Positions 33,548-41,599 of a DNA stretch of 64,000 nucleotides are shown piece by piece. The DNA lies in NCBI GenBank assembly GCA_964496705.1, contig CAZCBJ010000001.1:1-64000 (forward strand), given 5' to 3'. The translations under genes and the position numbers were made by a program. The DNA comes from CAZCBJ01 sp964496705 (GTDB taxonomy: Bacteria > Chloroflexota > Anaerolineae > Anaerolineales > Anaerolineaceae). Under the pieces are notes generated by a model. That model worked only from the letters and a program-made list of their open reading frames with translations. It did not search any database and was not told the DNA's origin. The stretch's first letter is position 1. Each line of letters starts with the position of its first letter.

Positions 33548-34666
33548 ATGCCCGCATACACCCGCGAACAACTGCTGACCATCTGCCAGGGTTTCCAGAT
33601 TGACGGCACGCTGACCGAGATCGCCCCGCACGGCAGCGGTCACATCAACGATACTTACCTGGGCAGCTACCGCACATCCAACGGTCAAACCCGCTTTATC
33701 CACCAGCGCATCAACCAGAATGTTTTCAAACGGCCGGATTGGGTGATGGAGAACATCGAGCGCGTCACCCGCCATGCCCGCCAGAAGATCCTCGAAGCCG
33801 GCGGCGATCCTGTGCGCGAAACTCTGACCCTGGTGCCGGCCAAAGATGGTCGCAATCACGTCATCTCGGAGGACGGCTCCACCTGGCGCACGTATGTGCA
33901 TATTGACGGTGGGGCGCGCACCTATGAAGTGGCTGAGAACCTCAGCCAGGTGACCAGCGCCGCCCGGGCATTTGGCAAATTTCAGCATCTCCTGGCCGAC
34001 CTGTCCGGCGAGCGCCTGCACGAAACCATCCCCGGCTTCCACCACACCCGCCGCCGCTTTGAGGCATTCCAAAAAGCCGTGCGCGAGGATCCCGCCGGGC
34101 GCGTCGCCGGTGTTCAAGCCGAGATCGACTTTGTCCTCGCCCGCGAGGTGGACGCCTCGGTGGTGGTGGATTTGCTGGCGGACGGGCGGCTGCCCGAACG
34201 GGTCACCCACAACGATACCAAGCTCAACAACGTATTGATCGATGAGCGCAGCGGCGAGGGCGTATGCGTCCTCGACCTGGACACGGTCATGCCCGGCTCG
34301 GTGTTGTATGATTTTGGTGATTTGGTGCGCACCGGCACCGCCACCGCCGCCGAAGATGAGCGCGATCTGGAACTAGTGCACGTGGACATGCATCTGTTTG
34401 AACGCCTGGCAGCGGGCTATGCTGAATCAGCCCGCGGATTTCTCATCGACCTGGAATGGGAACTGCTGGCCTTTTCTGGCAAGCTGATCACTTATGAGCA
34501 AGCCATCCGCTTCCTCGGCGACCATATCAACGGCGACACCTATTATAAGATTCATCACCCCAACCACAACCTGCAGCGTGCGCGTACCCAGATAAAAATG
34601 GTTTCCGAAATGGAACGCCAGATGGCCCAGATGCAGGCTGTCATTCAGCAACACCGGCAGCGCTAA
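33548..34666 (+). CDS. Phosphotransferase-family sugar kinase (N-acetylhexosamine 1-kinase-like)
   Basis: A 372-residue aminoglycoside-phosphotransferase-fold kinase. Brenner-type catalytic motif HNDTKLNNVLI and metal-binding VCVLDLDTVMPGSVLYDFGD; the N-terminal GSGHINDTYLG is the nucleotide loop. This is very like NahK (N-acetylhexosamine 1-kinase) of mucin-sugar catabolism, from memory. It would phosphorylate a free hexosamine or related sugar at C1. It lies 9 nt after the dehydrogenase gene. Confidence 0.82.
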   Translation: MPAYTREQLLTICQGFQIDGTLTEIAPHGSGHINDTYLGSYRTSNGQTRFIHQRINQNVFKRPDWVMENIERVTRHARQKILEAGGDPVRETLTLVPAKDGRNHVISEDGSTWRTYVHIDGGARTYEVAENLSQVTSAARAFGKFQHLLADLSGERLHETIPGFHHTRRRFEAFQKAVREDPAGRVAGVQAEIDFVLAREVDASVVVDLLADGRLPERVTHNDTKLNNVLIDERSGEGVCVLDLDTVMPGSVLYDFGDLVRTGTATAAEDERDLELVHVDMHLFERLAAGYAESARGFLIDLEWELLAFSGKLITYEQAIRFLGDHINGDTYYKIHHPNHNLQRARTQIKMVSEMERQMAQMQAVIQQHRQR

Positions 34667-34668
34667 AG

Positions 34669-34935
34669 GGATTCTCACCGGTTTATTCCAGCGGATATCT
34701 TCCGAATTCCTCCACCGCCGCCAAAGCCGGCGACGGATTCGCCGCCTTGCTCATCAATTCAGGTCAGGCACTCACCGCCCAGCTCATCGGGCTGCCGCCG
34801 GGAGATTATTACACCCTCCGTTCCACGCAGGATTCATCCAATGTCTGCGCTGGTCCGTTTAGCGTGCAGGATGCCCCCTGGACCATCGAGCTGGAGGCCG
34901 AGAGTGTGCTGTTTGTAACCACCCGCCAGCCCTGA
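34669..34935 (+). pseudogene. Remnant of a secreted glycosidase-like C-terminal beta domain
   Basis: An open frame with no credible start reads FSPVYSSGYLP, then ALLINSGQALTAQLIGLPPGDYYTL and, near the end, ESVLFVTTRQP, typical of the terminal beta-sandwich of secreted glycoside hydrolases (GH5/30-like, from memory). It starts directly after the kinase stop; the catalytic domain and signal peptide are absent. Another gene reduced to an end fragment. Confidence 0.5.
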
Positions 34936-34952
34936 ACCGAAACAGCTATACT

Positions 34953-35189
34953 TTAATCCTTCAATCGTTTAAAGATCAGCTTTGGCGCTGAGGTTTCGGT
35001 CGGCTCGCTGGCATTATACGGCGCGGCAACCAGTTCCCAGCCCTGCTCGCCCAGTTGGTTGACATAATCATAAACAGCCGGGCCGTTTTTCCAATCCGGG
35101 ATTTCCTTGCCGTTCTCTGCATAGGCCACCCAGCCTTTTTTACCGATCCGACCGACAACAAACAGATATTCCCATTTTTGTGTCATCAT
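34953..35189 (-). CDS. Small hypothetical protein (78 aa), DUF4177-like
   Basis: A 78-residue protein with the W-E-Y-L start and GEQGWELVAAPYN core seen in DUF4177-type small proteins. The function is unknown. An extended -10 (TGC-TAGAAT, 35239 down to 35231) and an AGGGA ribosome-binding site lie upstream. Monocistronic, on the opposite strand to its neighbours. Confidence 0.7.
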   Translation of the reverse strand: MMTQKWEYLFVVGRIGKKGWVAYAENGKEIPDWKNGPAVYDYVNQLGEQGWELVAAPYNASEPTETSAPKLIFKRLKD

Positions 35190-35230
35190 TCACAATTCCC
35201 TGGAAGGAGATCTACTAGTAATGTAAAATC

Positions 35231-35239
35231 ATTCTAGCA
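35231..35239 (-). promoter_or_regulatory. Extended -10 promoter of the 78-aa gene
   Basis: TGC followed by TAGAAT on the minus strand, with TTGCCT about 17 nt upstream. It lies about 42 nt before the ATG at 35189. Confidence 0.45.
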
Positions 35240-35295
35240 CAGGCAATCAGCCTGTATCCTTCCAATCAGTTATCAATTCAATCAAGGAGTTTGCG

Positions 35296-36132
35296 ATGCG
35301 TCTCGGTGGTCCGGTTTATGAACCTTTTCATGATCCTGCGGAATGGATCCACGCGCTTCAGCGCCTGGGGTACCGCGCAGCCTACTGTCCGGTGGGGCTG
35401 GATGCTTCTGCGCAGGACGTGCAGGCCTACGCCGCAGCAGCGCGGCAGGCGGATATCGTCATCGCTGAGGTGGGCGTGTGGAACAACCCGTTGAATGGTC
35501 AGGAAAACGAGCGCATAGCCGCTCTGCAGCAGTGCATGGCTGCGCTGACCCTGGCGGATGAGATTGGCGCTAACTGCTGTGTCAACATCAGCGGCTCGCG
35601 CGGAGAGCGCTGGGACGGCCCCGATCCCGCCAATCTGACCGCCGAAACCTTCGACCTGATCGTTGAATCGGTGCGGGCGGTTCTGGACGCAGTCAAGCCC
35701 CGCCGCACCTTTTATACACTCGAAACCATGCCCTGGATGTACCCCGACAGCGTGGAAAGCTATCTGGACTTGATTCGCGCCATCGACCGGCCCCATTTTG
35801 GCGTTCACCTGGACCCGGTCAATATGATCAATCATCTGGACCGCTATTTCAACAATGCCGCCTTTTTGCGTGATTGCGCCAACCGGCTGGCTCCGTGGAC
35901 GCGCAGCGTGCACATCAAAGATACGCTGCTGGCTCCCGACCGCTACACGATTAACATCAACGAGGTGCGTCCCGGTCTGGGCATATTGGATTACGGCGTT
36001 CTGCTCACTGAGCTGCAGCGGGTGAACCCCGAACTGCCCGTCATGCTCGAGCATTTACCAAGCGCTCAGGAATATCAACTGGCTGCCGAATACGTGCGCA
36101 CAAAAGCTGCTGAAGTCAACGTACCGCTGTAA
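35296..36132 (+). CDS. Sugar phosphate isomerase/epimerase-like TIM-barrel protein
   Basis: A 278-residue AP-endonuclease-2 family TIM barrel. Candidate metal and acid residues: FYTLETMPWMYPD, HFGVHLDPVNMIN, SVHIKDT and a C-terminal MLEHLP. Distantly similar to the barrel at 24938. Probably acts on a ketose or inosose; the substrate is not shown. AAGGAG site before ATG 35296. Monocistronic. Confidence 0.85.
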   Translation: MRLGGPVYEPFHDPAEWIHALQRLGYRAAYCPVGLDASAQDVQAYAAAARQADIVIAEVGVWNNPLNGQENERIAALQQCMAALTLADEIGANCCVNISGSRGERWDGPDPANLTAETFDLIVESVRAVLDAVKPRRTFYTLETMPWMYPDSVESYLDLIRAIDRPHFGVHLDPVNMINHLDRYFNNAAFLRDCANRLAPWTRSVHIKDTLLAPDRYTININEVRPGLGILDYGVLLTELQRVNPELPVMLEHLPSAQEYQLAAEYVRTKAAEVNVPL

Positions 36133-36152
36133 TTTTCTTTTCCTTCTGTAAG

Positions 36153-36180
36153 TTGCGCATTGCAAAAAGGCGCGTATAAT
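36153..36180 (+). promoter_or_regulatory. Promoter of the riboswitch-controlled exporter operon
   Basis: TTGCGC (36153-36158), 16-nt spacer, perfect TATAAT (36175-36180). The aptamer starts about 12 nt later. Confidence 0.7.
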
Positions 36181-36191
36181 ACCCATATCAA

Positions 36192-36310
36192 TCTATCCGC
36201 CGAATCTTCGGAGCGGGGGACGTTTTTTGGGGCGAATCGATCCCGGTTCATCCCGAGACCGTAGAGCTAATCTTCGGTTCGAGCCCGGCAGCTAACCTCG
36301 CAGGCGTAGA
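36192..36310 (+). promoter_or_regulatory. Cyclic di-AMP riboswitch (ydaO/yuaA class)
   Basis: The leader matches the ydaO consensus in order: GCCGAATC, GGAGCGGGGGAC, TTGGGGCGAATC, GTAGAGCTAA, GAGCCCGGCAG and GCTAACCTCGCAGGCG. P1 is TCTA-(TC)-CGCC (36192-36201) paired with GGCG-TAGA (36303-36310). The class binds c-di-AMP and typically controls osmolyte, potassium or cell-wall functions. It precedes an ABC exporter here. The 3' strand of P1 is also the 5' strand of the following terminator. Confidence 0.93.
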
Positions 36311-36366
36311 AGATCAATGAATGCTCAGCAACTTGAGCGTTATTGAGACCTATGCCTGTTTTTTTT
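36301..36366 (+). terminator. Riboswitch expression-platform terminator
   Basis: CAGGCGTAG (36301-36309) pairs over 9 bp with CTATGCCTG (36350-36358), followed by eight Ts (36359-36366). Inner helices TCAAT/ATTGA and AATGCTCA/TGAGCGTT complete a long hairpin. Because the 5' strand is part of the aptamer, ligand binding and termination should exclude each other. Confidence 0.85.
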
Positions 36367-36378
36367 ATTGGAGGTTAA

Positions 36379-38637
36379 GTGGACCGCGAAACCAAAGAGA
36401 TCATTGACAGCGCCCAGATACTGGCATCTCTCCCCTATCCGGTCGTGCAATGTTTTGAGAAAAATAACGGCGATTCGACCAACATCATCATCGCGCTTGC
36501 TTCTGACCTGGCAATCGACGGCAGTTTTGGCGAACAATGGCTGTTGGTGGACAGTGAGCGCCTGATGGTCATTGCCCGCCAGGCGGGCGGGGCGGTGATA
36601 TTGTCCAGTCACCGCCTGGAGGACCTGGAAGACGCGCAGATTGAACCATGCGTGGGCAACGCCATCCTGAAAGCCACCACTCGCGGACAGGGTGTGGTGT
36701 TGCTGCACTTCTCAAACGAACTGATCGAGCGCTTCGGGTTGGCTGCCCACTACTTGCGCCAGCGCCGCGAAATGGGCGACAGCGCGCCCGTGCCAGATCT
36801 GACCAACGACGGTCAGCGCTGCCTTTCCTGTGGCAAGCGTCTGCTGGATCCCTCATTGAAAGTCTGCCCCAATTGCATCCAGCGCGGTCGAGTACTGCGC
36901 CGCCTGTTGTGGATGGCTCGCCCGTTTTGGAAGCTGGGTGGGCTGCACCTCGGTCTGATGCTGCTGGGTGTGCTGGTGGACTTGCTGCCCCCTTACCTGA
37001 CCCGCGTGCTGATCGACGACGTTCTCACGGCTCAAAATCATATCTCCTGGCTGGGCTGGCTGGTGGGCGGTCTGCTGGGCTTGCAAGTGGTCCGGCTGAC
37101 GATTACCATCAGCGACGCGCTGCTGACCAACCGCATCAGTAGCCAGTTCGCCGCTGGCGTGCGCGAAAAGATGTTTTCGCATTTGAAAAAACTATCCCAG
37201 GAATTCTTCGATCGCAACGAGACCGGCCGCCTGTTGACGCGCATCAACCAGGACACCGAAGAGCTGCAGGGCCTGATCAACCAGATGGCTCAGTTCCTGC
37301 TTAATAGTGTGCTGGTGGTGGGCATCGGTGTCGTTCTGTTCTCCATGGCGCCATCGTTGGGTTTGTTCGTGCTCATCCCGGCGCCTTTTGTGATCGTTGC
37401 CACCCTGCTCTACCACCGCCGCATGAATCCGCACTTCCGCCGCTACTGGATCTCTCGCTGGCGGCTCAACTCCATGTTGAACACGTTCCTGAACGGTATT
37501 CAGGTGGTTAAAGCCTTTGGGCAGGATGACCAGGAAGAGCGCAGATATCAGTCTCTAAACAATAATTCGCTAACCTCGCGCCTGCGCGTGGACCAGGCCT
37601 GGGGACGCTTCTTCCCGTTAATTTCATTCGCTTTTGGTGCTGGCGGCTTGCTCATCTGGTTCATGGGCGGTAAGGCTGTGCTGGCTGATCACATCTCGCT
37701 GGGCACGCTGATGGCTTTCCTCAGCTATTTGGGAATGTTCTATGGTCCGCTGTCCAACATGGCCCAGATCAGCCAGGCGCTCAACCGCTTTGCCACCATC
37801 TCGCAGCGAACCTTCGAGTTTCTCGATGAAGAGCCGAAGGTGCAGCCTCGCATTGAGTTCGTGCCTATCGACGAACCGATCCACGGTCGTATCGCCTTCA
37901 ATGGTGTCTCCTTTGGCTACAATCCGCATTTTCCCGTGTTAAAAGACGTCACCTTCGATATCCATCCGGGCGAACTGGTCGGCGTGGTCGGTCACTCCGG
38001 AGCAGGCAAAACCACCCTGGTCAACCTGATCTGCCGTTTCTATGACGCCACGCAAGGCTCGGTCAGCATTGATGGGGTGGATGTGCGCGATATGGCCTTG
38101 GAGGAACTGCACCGCAATATCGGCATCGTCCAGCAGACACCTTTTCTCTTTTCAGGAACCATCGCCGAAAACATTGCCTATGCCAAGCCCGAAGCAAACC
38201 GCGAGGAAATTCTGCGCGCCGCCAAAGCCGCCAACGCGCATGACTTCATCACCAGCCTGCCCGAGGGTTACGATACCATCGTCGGCGAGGGCGGCACGGG
38301 TCTCTCCGGAGGCGAGCGCCAGCGAATATCCATCGCGCGCGCCATTTTACTCAACCCGCGTATCCTCATCCTGGATGAGGCCACCTCTTCAGTGGATACC
38401 GAAACTGAGCGCCAGATCCAGAAAGCCCTCGAAACACTGGTGCAGGGCCGCACCACCATCGCCATCGCCCACCGCCTCTCCACCCTCTACAATGCGCACC
38501 GCATCATCGCTCTCGACCATGGTCGGGTGGCTGAAATCGGCTCGCCCACCGAGTTGATTGAGCAAAAAGGTCTGTTCTACAACCTGGTGCAAATCCAAAC
38601 CCAGTTTGCCCGCCTGGACGGGGTCGTAACGGTCTAA
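36379..38637 (+). CDS. ABC exporter (TMD-NBD) with N-terminal DUF1854-associated domain and zinc ribbon
   Basis: A 752-residue protein. Residues 1-140 are a soluble domain, then a zinc ribbon (Cys148, Cys151, Cys163, Cys166), six membrane helices (about 180-470, type-I exporter) and a C-terminal NBD with Walker A GVVGHSGAGKTTLV, signature GLSGGERQR and Walker B RILILDEATSSVD. The next gene is a DUF1854 protein; DUF1854-linked exporters are annotated, from memory, as cyanophycin-metabolism-associated ABC transporters. Start GTG 36379 behind GGAGG. It is controlled by the c-di-AMP riboswitch. The exported substrate is unknown. Confidence 0.9.
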   Translation: MDRETKEIIDSAQILASLPYPVVQCFEKNNGDSTNIIIALASDLAIDGSFGEQWLLVDSERLMVIARQAGGAVILSSHRLEDLEDAQIEPCVGNAILKATTRGQGVVLLHFSNELIERFGLAAHYLRQRREMGDSAPVPDLTNDGQRCLSCGKRLLDPSLKVCPNCIQRGRVLRRLLWMARPFWKLGGLHLGLMLLGVLVDLLPPYLTRVLIDDVLTAQNHISWLGWLVGGLLGLQVVRLTITISDALLTNRISSQFAAGVREKMFSHLKKLSQEFFDRNETGRLLTRINQDTEELQGLINQMAQFLLNSVLVVGIGVVLFSMAPSLGLFVLIPAPFVIVATLLYHRRMNPHFRRYWISRWRLNSMLNTFLNGIQVVKAFGQDDQEERRYQSLNNNSLTSRLRVDQAWGRFFPLISFAFGAGGLLIWFMGGKAVLADHISLGTLMAFLSYLGMFYGPLSNMAQISQALNRFATISQRTFEFLDEEPKVQPRIEFVPIDEPIHGRIAFNGVSFGYNPHFPVLKDVTFDIHPGELVGVVGHSGAGKTTLVNLICRFYDATQGSVSIDGVDVRDMALEELHRNIGIVQQTPFLFSGTIAENIAYAKPEANREEILRAAKAANAHDFITSLPEGYDTIVGEGGTGLSGGERQRISIARAILLNPRILILDEATSSVDTETERQIQKALETLVQGRTTIAIAHRLSTLYNAHRIIALDHGRVAEIGSPTELIEQKGLFYNLVQIQTQFARLDGVVTV

Positions 38638-38653
38638 CGCTAAAGGAACCAAC

Positions 38654-39199
38654 ATGGACGATTTATCATCTTCCCCTGCTCACGAATCCTACGAGCTCTT
38701 GTATCTTGACGCGCCGCGTTGTCTTTTTGCGCTGGATGGCGAAAATCTCACCTTCACCTCCCCGGATGGGGAGTATACCCCGCGGGTCACGCTGCGCCGC
38801 TGTTTTCCTCTCTCGGCGAAGCACACCAACATCATGATTTGCGCGCCCGATCCGGAAAGCCAGCGCAGCCAGGAACTGGGCATCCTCGCCAACGTGGACG
38901 ATCTGACAGATGAATCGCGCCAGGCGGTGATGCGCGAGTTGCAGCTTCATTACTTTGTCCCAGTTGTGAGACGCATCCACAAGATCAAAGAGGAATTCGG
39001 CTTTTTGTATTGGACGGTGGAAACCGATCGCGGCGAAAAGCAATTTATCATGCGCGACAGCATCATCGGAGCAGTGCGCCGGGTTTCGGAGGGACGCTGG
39101 TTGATCATCGACATCAACCAAACCCGCTACGAAGTGCAAGATTTCGAGGCACTCGACGCCAACAGCCAGAGCCTGCTGCAGCGTTATTTGCTGCTATAA
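38654..39199 (+). CDS. DUF1854-family protein, partner of the ABC exporter
   Basis: A 181-residue soluble protein matching DUF1854: VTLRRCFPLSAKHTNIMI, LGILANVDDL, FLYWTVETDRGEKQFIMRD and IIDINQTRYEVQD. It is downstream of its exporter by 16 nt with an AAGGAA site, so it shares the c-di-AMP riboswitch transcript. The exact role is unknown; in this family it accompanies or fuses to exporters. Confidence 0.85.
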   Translation: MDDLSSSPAHESYELLYLDAPRCLFALDGENLTFTSPDGEYTPRVTLRRCFPLSAKHTNIMICAPDPESQRSQELGILANVDDLTDESRQAVMRELQLHYFVPVVRRIHKIKEEFGFLYWTVETDRGEKQFIMRDSIIGAVRRVSEGRWLIIDINQTRYEVQDFEALDANSQSLLQRYLLL

Positions 39200-39272
39200 T
39201 TCCCGCCATGGGGGATGCCAGGATACCCTGCTTGTAGCAAGCCGGGAATAAGCTATATTAAAGTTGAAACGC

Positions 39273-40379
39273 ATGAAAGACACCTTCACGATCGTTTTCC
39301 TTCTATTCATTTTATCCTTCAGCGCATGCAGCCCGCAGCCTGCCAATCCTGATTTCCAAGGAGATGCTCAGATGACCCCTGCTCCTACACAGCCTGCTCC
39401 CCCACCCACCACACCCACCTCCACCCCCGCACCGGTCAATCGCGCGTTTGAGATCAACGCCCGCCTGGGACGGGGGGTGAACCTCGGCAACGCGTTGGAA
39501 GCCCCCGTGGAAGGACAATGGGGCATGGTGATCCGCGACGAGTATTTCCAGTTGATCAAAGAGGCCGGATTCAATTCCATCCGCCTGCCCATCCGCTGGA
39601 ATGCCCACGCGCTGGTTGATGCCCCCTACACCATCGACCCGGCTTTCTTTGAACGCATCGACCACCTGGTCGATCTGGCGCTGGCTCAAGAACTGCTCAT
39701 CATCCTCGACCTGCATCATTACAACGAGCTGCAGGAAGATCCCAAGGGTCAGCGCGAGCGCTTCCTGTCCATCACCGACCAGGTGGCGCGCCATTACCAG
39801 GATTTTCCTGAGAGCGTCCTGCTGGAAGTGCTCAACGAGCCCCACGACGCTTTTGGCAGGCAGCATTGGAATGATTACGCCGCTGAAGCCGTGGCGGTCA
39901 TCCGCCAGAGCAATCCCGATCGGGTTCTCATCCTGGGTGGTGGGGATTGGAACAGCCACACTTCGCTGCGCACATTGAAATTGCCCGAGGATGCGCGCAA
40001 TATCATCGCCACCTTTCACTATTACCTGCCCTTTCATTTCACCCATCAGGGCGCGGAGTGGGCTGAAGGCTCGCAAGCCTGGCTCGGGCGAACCTGGGAC
40101 GGCACCCCGCAGGAGCAGTCGGAAGTGCGCTCCCATTTCAACCAGGTGAAGCAGTGGGCGGACTCCCACAACGTCCCGGTTTTCATGGGCGAATTTGGCG
40201 CATATTCCAAAGCAGACATGGATTCGCGTGTGCGCTGGACGACCTTCGTCGCCCGTGAAGCTGAAGCCTGCAACTTTTCCTGGGCATACTGGGAATTTGG
40301 CGCGGGATTTGGAGTGTATGACCGCAAAAATGCAAAATGGAACGAAGGTCTGTTGAGCGCATTGATTCCACCGCAGTAA
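39273..40379 (+). CDS. Glycoside hydrolase family 5 lipoprotein (endoglucanase-like)
   Basis: A 368-residue secreted enzyme. Lipobox FSAC (Cys about 20), a Pro/Thr linker to about residue 55, then a GH5 (beta/alpha)8 barrel: GRGVNLGNALEA, IRLPIRW, LDLHHY, acid/base Glu in LEVLNEPHD, HYYLPFHFTHQ and nucleophile Glu in VFMGEFGAYS. It cleaves beta-1,4-linked glucan or mannan outside the cell. ATG 39273 is chosen over TTG 39264. It sits ahead of the sugar-acid catabolic genes. Confidence 0.92.
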   Translation: MKDTFTIVFLLFILSFSACSPQPANPDFQGDAQMTPAPTQPAPPPTTPTSTPAPVNRAFEINARLGRGVNLGNALEAPVEGQWGMVIRDEYFQLIKEAGFNSIRLPIRWNAHALVDAPYTIDPAFFERIDHLVDLALAQELLIILDLHHYNELQEDPKGQRERFLSITDQVARHYQDFPESVLLEVLNEPHDAFGRQHWNDYAAEAVAVIRQSNPDRVLILGGGDWNSHTSLRTLKLPEDARNIIATFHYYLPFHFTHQGAEWAEGSQAWLGRTWDGTPQEQSEVRSHFNQVKQWADSHNVPVFMGEFGAYSKADMDSRVRWTTFVAREAEACNFSWAYWEFGAGFGVYDRKNAKWNEGLLSALIPPQ

Positions 40380-40387
40380 GAGGCCGA

Positions 40388-41599
40388 ATGAGCAAGCCGA
40401 TCACCATCCGCGATGTGCACACCTTCCTGGTGCAGACTTCGGGCGCTGGCACACGCTTCATCATCGTTAAGGTGGAGACTTCGCAGCCCGGGTTATACGG
40501 TCTGGGCTGCGCAACCTTCACCCAGCGATTTCGCGCCGTTGCCGCAGCGTTGGACGCGCATGTCCGGCCTTTCGTGCTGGGCAAGGATGTGGCGCGCATC
40601 GAAGAGCTTTTCCAGATGAACATGGTGCAGGGCTACTGGCGCAACGGTCCGGTGCTAAACAACGCCATTTCAGGCATTGACCAGGCGCTGTGGGACATCA
40701 AGGGCAAGCTCGCCAACATGCCGGTGGTTGATTTGCTTGGCGGTAGATGCCGCGAAGCCGCGGCGGTGTACGCCCATGCAGATGGGCGCGACCCGCAGGA
40801 AGTGCTCGAAAACGTGCTCAAGTTCCAGTCGCAGGGCTATCACTACATCCGGGTGCAGATGGGTGGTTATGGTGGGAAAAGCCCCAAATCACGCCGTCCG
40901 GATGGCGCATTGGACGGCGCCTATTTCGACCCGCGCGCCTATACCGTCAACATGTTGAAAATGATCGAGTATGTGCGCTCGCAGGTGGGTTTTGAGGTGG
41001 AATTGTTGCACGATGTCCATGAGCGCCTGTCACCCATCGACACGATACAATTCGCCAAGGACGTGGAACCGTTCAAATTGTTTTTCCTTGAAGATTCGCT
41101 CGCGCCCGAAGACATCCACTGGTTCCGCATGCTCCGCCAGCAGTGCGCCACGCCCATCGCGATGGGTGAGCTGTTCAACCATCCGCTTGAATGGCGCCTG
41201 CTGATCGAAGAACGGCTGATCGATTTCCTGCGCATGCACGTCAGCCAGATGGGCGGCATCACTCCGGCGCGCAACGCGGCCATCCACGCCGCCATCTACG
41301 GCATCCGCACCGCCTGGCACGGCCCTGGCGACACATCCCCGGTGGGGCATGCCGCCAACCTGCACCTCGACCTGTGGGCGCCCAATTTTGGCGTCCAGGA
41401 ATGGTGCCGCTTTGACAATTTGGTATATGACATGTTCCCCGGTCTGCCGATGGTGCGAAACGGATACATGTATCCCAATGACAAACCCGGCCTGGGGATA
41501 GATTTTGATGAGAAATTGGCCGCCAAATATCCTTGCATTGATGAAGTTGACCAGTGGACGCAGACGCGCCTGCCAGATGGGAGCCCAGCCAGACCATGA
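40388..41599 (+). CDS. Enolase-superfamily sugar-acid dehydratase (ManD/RspA-like)
   Basis: A 403-residue mandelate racemase/muconate lactonizing-type enzyme of the D-mannonate dehydratase (ManD/RspA) clade: GIDQALWDIKGKLANMPVVDLLGG, a Tyr-rich loop YHYIRVQMGGYGG, metal ligands in LLHDVHER, FFLEDSLAPED and MGELFNHP, and HGPGDTSPVGHAANLH near the C-terminus. Probably dehydrates D-mannonate, D-gluconate or a related aldonate. It begins 8 nt after the GH5 stop and overlaps the lactonase gene by 4 nt. Confidence 0.87.
   Translation: MSKPITIRDVHTFLVQTSGAGTRFIIVKVETSQPGLYGLGCATFTQRFRAVAAALDAHVRPFVLGKDVARIEELFQMNMVQGYWRNGPVLNNAISGIDQALWDIKGKLANMPVVDLLGGRCREAAAVYAHADGRDPQEVLENVLKFQSQGYHYIRVQMGGYGGKSPKSRRPDGALDGAYFDPRAYTVNMLKMIEYVRSQVGFEVELLHDVHERLSPIDTIQFAKDVEPFKLFFLEDSLAPEDIHWFRMLRQQCATPIAMGELFNHPLEWRLLIEERLIDFLRMHVSQMGGITPARNAAIHAAIYGIRTAWHGPGDTSPVGHAANLHLDLWAPNFGVQEWCRFDNLVYDMFPGLPMVRNGYMYPNDKPGLGIDFDEKLAAKYPCIDEVDQWTQTRLPDGSPARP

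Noticed and set aside
39195..39237. TATAAT 7 nt before an ATG at 39208, as a further leaderless gene
   Set aside because: The frame stops after 9 codons and has no sign of coding; it overlaps the end of the DUF1854 gene.
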